A stretch of DNA of 10,729 bases, from positions 1 through 10,729 of the forward strand of contig JACQRR010000047.1 of the NCBI GenBank assembly GCA_016206365.1. The letters are read 5' to 3'. Numbering within the stretch: the stretch's first letter is position 1; each line of letters starts with the position of its first letter. The position numbers and the translations under genes were made by a program. Below, piece by piece: positions 6,360 through 10,729 of this stretch. A model generated the notes under the pieces. It did not search any database. It was not told where the DNA came from and saw only the letters and a list, made by a program, of their open reading frames with translations. This DNA comes from Candidatus Roizmanbacteria bacterium (GTDB taxonomy: Bacteria > Patescibacteriota > Microgenomatia > UBA1406 > GWC2-37-13).

Positions 6360-6499
6360 CAGGACTTACGCGAATAATTACAATTTGGTTTGTCATGTTG
6401 AGCGAAAGCGAAACATCGCTCGCGAATGCGAGACTCAAATAAATTGAGAGATTCTTCACTTCGCTACGCTTCGTTCAGAATGACAGCGCGTAAGTCCTG
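6360..6499. mobile_element. 140-bp MITE-like element with 13-bp perfect terminal inverted repeats
   Basis: CAGGACTTACGCG (6360-6372) and its exact reverse complement CGCGTAAGTCCTG (6487-6499) bound the element, and a 7-bp direct repeat TTAGGAT flanks it on both sides. That combination is diagnostic of transposon insertion. It encodes no protein, so it would need a transposase from elsewhere; none is visible here. Inside is a second copy of the branched palindromic element (6391-6485), placed 18 bases from the left terminal repeat but only one base from the right. I cannot assign an IS family from the ends alone. The element sits where the envelope transcript meets the LCP/tpiA transcript and may now serve as a two-way transcript end. 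Confidence 0.8.
6391..6485. repeat. Branched palindromic element, copy 2 (inverted relative to copy 1)
   Basis: Outer arms TGTCATGTTGAGCGAA (6391-6406) and TTCGTTCAGAATGACA (6470-6485) pair at 13 of 16 positions. Small hairpins CTCGC/GCGAG (6419-6423, 6428-6432) and CTCAA/TTGAG (6434-6438, 6444-6448) sit in the centre, echoing the branched shape of copy 1. The right arm 6450-6485 shares GATTCTTCACTTC and CGTTCAGAATGACA with the reverse complement of copy 1, while the nine bases between differ. Confidence 0.75.
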
Positions 6500-6506
6500 T
6501 TAGGAT
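6500..6506. repeat. 7-bp target-site duplication, right copy (TTAGGAT)
   Basis: This is the second copy of TTAGGAT, directly after the right terminal repeat. Removing one copy plus the element would restore an uninterrupted stop codon followed by AAGAAACGG. Confidence 0.75.
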
Positions 6507-6561
6507 AAGAAACGGTTGAAATTTCCCTATAAATAATTGTGTGCTAAGCTAGGTCTTTAAA

Positions 6562-7629
6562 TCATTTCTGATAAGTGTAACCTCTTTTTAGTGTCTCACA
6601 GGTATTAAAGCTTGAAACGCGAGAATCTAAGTTTTTTCTATAGCACTGGATATATAGATGAAGATTAGCAAAATTGCCCTCCCGCGGCATTAAAACGTAT
6701 TGACCGTTGTATAAATTATTGTCCGGAACAAGAAAGAAGTCTTGCGAAAGGGAAATTTCCTTTTGAGCAAAATCTCGAAGAAATATAATATTTTTAACAA
6801 CAATTGCAACTTGTTGATTTGAGATATCACGAGTCAACAATTTATCTAAAACCTGATAAAGTTTTTTCAAATCATTTAAATTGTATTTTTTTATATTTGC
6901 GAATACTTTATTTTTTATCGCTTCGAGTACCTTTTGTTGTCTTTTGTTTCTGGCAAAATCACTGCCTTCAACTCCTACCGCATGTCGAGATCGGACATAT
7001 TTGAGGACTGTTGCTCCGTCCATATGGGTAATACCTTTTTTGAATGATACTGTTTCATAACGACATTTAAAGTCTGGGTCGCCGTCACATTCGGCATTTT
7101 CTCGGTCGGGGATTGGAAATTGTTTATCTGTGAATGATCGATCGACATCTATTTCGATACCGCCCAACAAATCAATAAGTGCTTTAAACTTAGCAAAATC
7201 GATAACCAACGCATATTGGATTGGAATTCCAATAACGGCCCCGACCTCTGCTTTAGCTAATTTGAGACCGCCATTTTTTTGTTTAGCTTCACCATAGGCA
7301 TAAGCGGTATTAATCTTATCCTGTAGAGTATCGCTCCAGATGTCTCGGGGAAGCGAGATAGTGAGGAGTCTATGATTTTTAAGATTATAGTTGGCCACAA
7401 TCATCGAGTCAGAAAGTGTTCCTCCGTCATGTTGACTTCCAGCTATTCCTAAGATAAGAATTGTGACTTGATCGTTATACGTCTTGAGAGAATCTAGCGA
7501 GAGCAGGGTTTTTAGAAGTGATATTTTGAGAGTTTTAGTAAGAAATAGATAATAAGGCCAAATAAAAACAGAAGTTAGAAGGTAGAAACTGGAAGATAGA
7601 AGCACTATGAAGAAGATTTTTTTTGACAT
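6562..7629 (-). CDS. LCP-family (LytR-CpsA-Psr) glycopolymer transferase
   Basis: LCP enzymes transfer lipid-linked glycopolymers to the cell wall or, in some bacteria, to proteins, outside the membrane. The 355-residue product has an N-terminal transmembrane segment at about 4-28 and then the LCP domain: ILILGIAG (57-64), SDSMIVANYN with Asp74, the LLTISLPRDIW block with Arg95 and Asp96, INTAYAYG (106-113), YALVIDFAKFKALIDLLGGIEIDVD (139-163), and HMDGATVLKYVRSRHA with Arg213/Arg215, then DFARNKRQQKVLEAI with Asp224, Arg227 and Arg230. These Asp/Arg residues bind the pyrophosphate and metal in known LCP structures. Residues 180-190 carry an insert with two cysteines (CDGDPDFKC). A further domain of about 115 residues ends the protein. 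ATG 7629 follows tpiA by 6 bases, with an AAGG site overlapping the tpiA end, so the two form an operon. Confidence 0.92.
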   Translation of the reverse strand: MSKKIFFIVLLSSSFYLLTSVFIWPYYLFLTKTLKISLLKTLLSLDSLKTYNDQVTILILGIAGSQHDGGTLSDSMIVANYNLKNHRLLTISLPRDIWSDTLQDKINTAYAYGEAKQKNGGLKLAKAEVGAVIGIPIQYALVIDFAKFKALIDLLGGIEIDVDRSFTDKQFPIPDRENAECDGDPDFKCRYETVSFKKGITHMDGATVLKYVRSRHAVGVEGSDFARNKRQQKVLEAIKNKVFANIKKYNLNDLKKLYQVLDKLLTRDISNQQVAIVVKNIIFLRDFAQKEISLSQDFFLVPDNNLYNGQYVLMPREGNFANLHLYIQCYRKNLDSRVSSFNTCETLKRGYTYQK

Positions 7630-7635
7630 ATTACC

Positions 7636-8283
7636 TTATCCTAACTTTATTATCTTGAAAAATTCATCGGGATCAAGCGAAGAACCTCCAATAAGCAAAC
7701 CGTCGATGTAAGAATTAACTAGATAATCTTGGGCATTTGACTCTGTGATGCTTCCACCGTATAGAAAGCTAACTTTTTCCGATAAATTTAATTTTTTTTT
7801 GACTTCAATTACCTTTTCAACATCTTCATTTTGTCCCGTCCCTATGGCATATACTGGCTCGTAAGCGACTATCTTAATATTTTCTGGTATAGAATCTTTC
7901 TCACCTCTGACGCAATAGACGGGTTGAATCTCATATTTTAAAGCCAGTTGTACTTTTTTTGTTAGGACTTCGTCGCTTTCTTGAAAATACTTTCGTCGTT
8001 CACTGTGACCTATTATTGCGTAGTCGATCAACCCTTTGAGAGATTTTGCAGTAACTTCACCGGTGTAGTTCCCAGATTCAAAGACTGAAACATCTTGAGT
8101 TCCTAGAGAGATAAATTTGTTATCTCTAAGTTTCAACTTGAGTGGATGAATGAGATGAAAGGGCGGACAAACTACCATCTTGATACGATCGTAACGAGAT
8201 GGTAGGTTCAAAAATTTATCGATCCAGTCTAACGCTTCATTTAAATTTTTATTTGCTTTCCAGTTGGCGATAAAATAGCGCAT
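7636..8283 (-). CDS. tpiA: Triosephosphate isomerase, shortened
   Basis: It interconverts dihydroxyacetone phosphate and glyceraldehyde 3-phosphate in glycolysis. All catalytic parts are present: NWK with Asn7 and Lys9, the GHSERR block with His93, Glu142 in AYEPVYAIGTG with the phosphate loop at 145-150, YGGSI at 175-179, and GLLIGGSSL at 195-203. At 215 residues it is about 35 shorter than common enzymes. The loss is mainly between the CVRGE segment and AYEP (about 11 residues instead of about 35), with a smaller loss between GTG and YGGS, so one barrel helix and part of another are trimmed while the active site is kept. The gene leads a two-gene minus-strand operon with the LCP gene and diverges from the helicase gene across a hairpin. 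Confidence 0.95.
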   Translation of the reverse strand: MRYFIANWKANKNLNEALDWIDKFLNLPSRYDRIKMVVCPPFHLIHPLKLKLRDNKFISLGTQDVSVFESGNYTGEVTAKSLKGLIDYAIIGHSERRKYFQESDEVLTKKVQLALKYEIQPVYCVRGEKDSIPENIKIVAYEPVYAIGTGQNEDVEKVIEVKKKLNLSEKVSFLYGGSITESNAQDYLVNSYIDGLLIGGSSLDPDEFFKIIKLG

Positions 8284-8293
8284 ATAAGTTACT

Positions 8294-8365
8294 CGAAATT
8301 ACGAATATTTTACGAATATACGAATAAAAAAAGAATTTGTAAATTCGTACGGATTCGTACTTTCG
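8294..8365. repeat. Long TACGAAT hairpin between divergent genes
   Basis: Three TACGAAT units on the left (8300-8306, 8311-8317, 8319-8325) pair with ATTCGTA at 8353-8359, ATTCGTA at 8343-8349 and ATTTGTA at 8335-8341. CGAAA (8294-8298) pairs with TTTCG (8361-8365), and an A-rich loop (8326-8334) closes the structure. The result is a stem of roughly 30 bp with small bulges. It occupies most of the 110-bp space between tpiA and the helicase gene, where both promoters should be. It may be a dispersed repeat or a regulator-binding region of repeated TACGAAT sites. Confidence 0.7.
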
Positions 8366-8379
8366 TAGGGAAAATTATT

Positions 8380-8391
8380 TATAATTATAAT
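8380..8391 (+). promoter_or_regulatory. Possible -10 elements (TATAAT twice) for the helicase gene
   Basis: TATAAT occurs at 8380-8385 and 8386-8391, directly before ATG 8394. No convincing -35 box or Shine-Dalgarno is seen. If the first is used, transcription would begin near the ATG, giving a leaderless or almost leaderless mRNA. Confidence 0.35.
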
Positions 8392-8393
8392 CT

Positions 8394-10178
8394 ATGGTCG
8401 CCGATTTATTAAACGAATTAAACACTCAACAGCGAGAAGCAGTTTCATATATCAAAGGGCCTTCGATTATTTTGGCTGGTGCAGGATCTGGAAAAACGCG
8501 CGTTCTAGTCTATAAGGTTGTAAATTTAATCGAAAATTCTCACGCCTCTCCCTTTAATATTGTTATGATAACTTTTACGAATAAGGCTGCCAACGAGATG
8601 AAAGAGCGGATGGGTTTGAAGCGGTTAGGATATATCGGAACGTTTCACTCCTTTTGTTGTCAAATACTACGGCGGGAAGGTAACAATATAGGGATAGATA
8701 ATGGCTTTGTCATCTATGATGAAGATGACCAGGCAAGTCTAATAAAATCAATAATTAAGAAACTAGAGGTTAAGAAGTTTACTCCCTCATATTTTTTACA
8801 CAGAATATCTTCTGCAAAGAATAAGCTTATCTTACCTGGCCATTATCTGGAAATTTTTTCCGATTACAATGCTTCAGTATCCGCTGAAGTCTACGCAAAA
8901 TATCAAAAGGAATTGCGAAAAAACAAAGCTTTAGATTTTGACGATCTAATTTTAGAGGTGGTAAATCTTTTCCTGAAAAACTCGGAGGTCTTAGAAAAAT
9001 ACCAGGATAAATATCGATATCTTCTCGTCGTTGAATTTCAAGACACAAATTATATTCAGTATCTTTTGACTAAACTTCTTGCAGAAAAATATCGAAACGT
9101 GACTGCGGTTGGAGACTTCTCTCAAAGCATCTACTCTTGGCGTGGAGCAGATTCGCGAAATCTAGAGAAGTTCGGACAAGATTTTCCTGAAGCTAAAATT
9201 TTTCACCTGGAGCAAAATTACCGTTCAACTCAAACGATTCTTGATTTTGCCTATAAAGTTATTTCAAAAAATCAAACCCATCCGGTTTTAAATCTTTTCA
9301 CAACGAAGAAAGGAGGAGAAAAGATCGAGTTTTACGAAGCTGAAGATGAAGAGGAGGAAGCTATATATGTGACAAATAAAATAAAAGATCTGGTAGGGAA
9401 TGGTCTAGGCCAATCCCTTCAACATTCATCCTTTGCCGTATTATATCGAACCAATGCTCAGTCACGTCTGATTGAGGAGGCTTTTTTGCATTACAGTCTG
9501 CCTTACATTTTGGTTGGAGGTACGCGTTTTTACGAGAGAAAGGAGATAAAAGACGTACTATCATATTTAAGGCTTGTAGCTAATCCAGATGACGAAATTT
9601 CCCAAGAAAGAATTCAAAAGCTAGGAAAAAAACGCTGGGAGGAGTTTAGACAACTATTTAAGAAATCATCAGGCCAATTAAAAACATTTTCCACTATTGA
9701 GTTGATGGAAAAGATTTTTAAGCAAACTCGTTACCTTGAATTATATAATCCTGATCTAGAAGAAGATTATGCAAGGATAGAAAATATTAAAGAGCTCAAG
9801 TCGGTTGCAATGAATTTCCCCAACCTTTCACAATTTTTAGAACAGGTTGCCTTGGTTGAATCAGAGTATTTTGAGGGAGAGAAGAGATCGGGGTCAAAAG
9901 ACGGCGTAAGGCTCATGACGCTCCATCAGGCGAAGGGGCTGGAGTTTCCTGTTGTGTTTATTGTTGGCGTTGAGGAAGGGATTCTTCCGCACTCAAGATC
10001 GATCGATGATATTTTTTCGCTTGAAGAGGAGCGGAGGCTTTTTTATGTTGGCATAACAAGAGCTAAAAGGAATCTTTATATCACATATACAAGAGGAAGA
10101 TTTATATTTGGCAGAAGAGGTGAAAGTTTGAAATCAAGGTTTTTGGAGCAAGATACCGCCCCTTTTTCCCCTCCTTGA
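8394..10178 (+). CDS. UvrD/PcrA-like superfamily 1 DNA helicase with altered Walker B
   Basis: These ATP-driven 3-prime to 5-prime helicases act in excision repair and clear RecA or stalled complexes. Motifs in order: Q motif LNTQQREAV (9-17), Walker A AGAGSGKT (28-35), Ia ITFTNKAANEMKER (59-72), Ib TFHSFC (83-88), motif III GDFSQSIYSWRGAD (240-253), IV NYRST (275-279), V TLHQAKGLEF (509-518) and VI RRLFYVGITRAKR (547-559). Motif II is abnormal: it reads VEFQDTN at 213-219, with Val213 (GTT) where the metal-binding Asp of DEFQDTN belongs; GAT to GTT is a single base change. The 594 residues are short against about 650-750 for PcrA/UvrD; the 2B insertion is reduced and the tail after SRFLEQD is absent. 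The last seven residues (TAPFSPP) and stop come from the 41-bp palindromic repeat. It is a paralogue or orthologue of pcrA/uvrD, so no symbol is assigned. Confidence 0.9.
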   Translation: MVADLLNELNTQQREAVSYIKGPSIILAGAGSGKTRVLVYKVVNLIENSHASPFNIVMITFTNKAANEMKERMGLKRLGYIGTFHSFCCQILRREGNNIGIDNGFVIYDEDDQASLIKSIIKKLEVKKFTPSYFLHRISSAKNKLILPGHYLEIFSDYNASVSAEVYAKYQKELRKNKALDFDDLILEVVNLFLKNSEVLEKYQDKYRYLLVVEFQDTNYIQYLLTKLLAEKYRNVTAVGDFSQSIYSWRGADSRNLEKFGQDFPEAKIFHLEQNYRSTQTILDFAYKVISKNQTHPVLNLFTTKKGGEKIEFYEAEDEEEEAIYVTNKIKDLVGNGLGQSLQHSSFAVLYRTNAQSRLIEEAFLHYSLPYILVGGTRFYERKEIKDVLSYLRLVANPDDEISQERIQKLGKKRWEEFRQLFKKSSGQLKTFSTIELMEKIFKQTRYLELYNPDLEEDYARIENIKELKSVAMNFPNLSQFLEQVALVESEYFEGEKRSGSKDGVRLMTLHQAKGLEFPVVFIVGVEEGILPHSRSIDDIFSLEEERRLFYVGITRAKRNLYITYTRGRFIFGRRGESLKSRFLEQDTAPFSPP

Positions 10179-10242
10179 CTAAGGAGGGGATAGGGGTGGT
10201 TCATTTTTCCCCTCCTTGACTAAGGAGGGGATAGGGGTGGTT
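10155..10242. repeat. Left array: 13-bp leader plus two 41-bp palindromic units
   Basis: ACCGCCCCTTTTT (10155-10167) leads into two units starting at 10168 and 10209. Each unit has a CCCCTCCTT arm, GACT loop and AAGGAGGGG arm (22 bp), followed by ATAGGGGTGGTT and, in unit 1, CATTTTT. The CCGCCCC leader also pairs with GGGGTGG, giving a two-level stem. The whole 88 bp recurs exactly at 10606-10693. The left edge runs into the helicase reading frame and ends it; the right edge supplies a ribosome binding site to the endonuclease gene. A GC-rich stem followed by a T-run could also act as a terminator. Confidence 0.92.
10222..10228 (+). promoter_or_regulatory. Ribosome binding site AAGGAGG inside the repeat
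   Basis: The right arm of the second palindrome contains AAGGAGG, 8 bases before an in-frame GTG at 10237 that also lies in the repeat. This spacing is ideal and is the reason for preferring GTG 10237 over ATG 10252. When folded, the hairpin would hide this site. Confidence 0.5.
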
Positions 10243-10629
10243 TATCAAACTATGAAATATAAAATTTTTAATAGAAAAGAATTGTTAAAAAATAGAAGAA
10301 TGTTAAGAAATAAATCTACTAGGGCTGAAATTATATTGTGGAATTATTTAAGAGGAAAGCAACTTATAGGTAGGAAGTTTCGGAGACAATATAGTATTGG
10401 GAAGAATATCGTTGATTTTTATTCCCCCAAAGACAGATTAGCAGTAGAACTAGATGGAGAATCGCATTATAATGATAGAATATATCTAAAAGATAAATTA
10501 AAAGAAAAATTTTTAAATGATCTCGGGATTAGATTGATCAGGTTCGAAGACGAGATGGTTTTTAAGAGTCTTGAAAAAGTACTAGAAGCAATTAAGAAAA
10601 ATTTAACCGCCCCTTTTTCCCCTCCTTGA
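10237..10629 (+). CDS. Small DUF559-type endonuclease (Vsr-like PD-(D/E)XK fold)
   Basis: DUF559 proteins are predicted nucleases related to very-short-patch repair endonucleases; biological targets are unknown. From ATG 10252 the 125 residues show the family order: a basic helix (RRMLRNKSTRAEIILWNYLRG), then GRKFRRQYSIGKNIVDFY with Asp55, AVELDGESH with Glu66, Asp68 and His72, and FLNDLGIRLIRFEDEMV. The Asp and Glu-x-Asp are the likely metal-binding residues, so it looks active. I chose GTG 10237 because AAGGAGG lies 8 bases upstream; ATG 10252 lacks a site at normal distance. The last seven residues (TAPFSPP) and the TGA come from the next repeat array, exactly as in the helicase. The gene is AT-richer than the repeats around it and is flanked by 88-bp direct repeats, which suggests transfer as a unit. 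Confidence 0.85.
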   Translation: MVYQTMKYKIFNRKELLKNRRMLRNKSTRAEIILWNYLRGKQLIGRKFRRQYSIGKNIVDFYSPKDRLAVELDGESHYNDRIYLKDKLKEKFLNDLGIRLIRFEDEMVFKSLEKVLEAIKKNLTAPFSPP

Positions 10630-10729
10630 CTAAGGAGGGGATAGGGGTGGTTCATTTTTCCCCTCCTTGACTAAGGAGGGGATAGGGGTGGTTCATTTTT
10701 CCCCTCCTTGACTAAGGAGGGGATAGGGG
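10606..10729. repeat. Right array: 13-bp leader plus three 41-bp palindromic units, cut by window edge
   Basis: ACCGCCCCTTTTT (10606-10618) is followed by units starting at 10619, 10660 and 10701, all with the same 22-bp palindrome and 41-bp period. The third unit is cut at the window end, so the array may be longer and further cassettes may follow. The intervals between palindromes are identical, unlike CRISPR spacers. Confidence 0.92.

Noticed and set aside
6499..6509. GTTAGGATAAG also found on the minus strand before the LCP start (7635-7645)
   Set aside because: An 11-base match somewhere in 10 kb is expected by chance; it does not weaken the position-specific 7-bp duplication at the element ends.
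10467..10655. Minus-strand open frame across the endonuclease end and repeat
   Set aside because: It is the reverse of a well-supported DUF559 gene and only partly repeat-derived; no family resemblance.
10155..10729. CRISPR array suggested by regularly spaced palindromes of 22 bp with 19-bp intervals
   Set aside because: All intervals are identical in sequence and a protein gene divides the array; no Cas genes are present. It is a tandem repeat.

Overview
The window looks like a chromosomal piece of an uncultivated Patescibacteria/CPR bacterium, most likely Microgenomates-like. This is inferred from reduced versions of core proteins (short RecO, 215-residue triosephosphate isomerase, 594-residue UvrD-type helicase), single-chain glycyl-tRNA synthetase, a PilN/PilO-like pair beside Pro/Thr-rich membrane-anchored surface proteins, an AT-rich base composition and ATGA gene overlaps. 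TGA ends several genes in normal positions, so the code is standard and not the TGA=Gly code of some CPR lineages.

Layout. Positions 1-2132 (+) carry the tail of a probable DUF4012-type protein, recO overlapping it by ATGA, and glyS. Positions 2270-6356 (+) hold a small membrane-anchored protein, rpsT, then a tightly packed envelope run: PilN-like, PilO-like, a 61-residue membrane protein, a 432-residue multi-domain surface protein and a 195-residue protein with an LPKTG motif. Positions 6562-8283 (-) hold tpiA followed by an LCP-family (LytR-CpsA-Psr) protein, converging on the envelope run. Positions 8394-10178 (+) hold a UvrD/PcrA-like helicase diverging from tpiA. The right end holds a small DUF559-type endonuclease gene between two arrays of a 41-bp palindromic repeat.

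How it works together. The envelope genes suggest a type IV pilus-like inner-membrane assembly platform (PilN/PilO) co-expressed with surface proteins; the opposing LCP protein fits attachment of glycopolymers to the envelope. recO and the helicase are recombination/repair genes; glyS, rpsT and tpiA are housekeeping.

The most unusual content is in the non-coding DNA. Nearly every gap over 100 bp holds a long inverted-repeat element, and several differ in sequence: a TCTGAT-rich hairpin (728-847), a branched GTCATTCTGA element (2140-2254), an ATCAAATATCAAAA repeat (2738-2850), a 140-bp MITE-like element with 13-bp terminal repeats and a 7-bp target duplication (6353-6506) carrying a second copy of the branched element, a TACGAAT hairpin (8294-8365), and the 41-bp arrays around the DUF559 gene. 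Those arrays supply the last seven codons and stop of both the helicase and the endonuclease, and apparently the endonuclease's ribosome binding site and GTG start. This DUF559-plus-palindrome cassette is the best candidate here for an undescribed mobile system. Separately, the helicase has Val where the first Asp of its Walker B motif should be.
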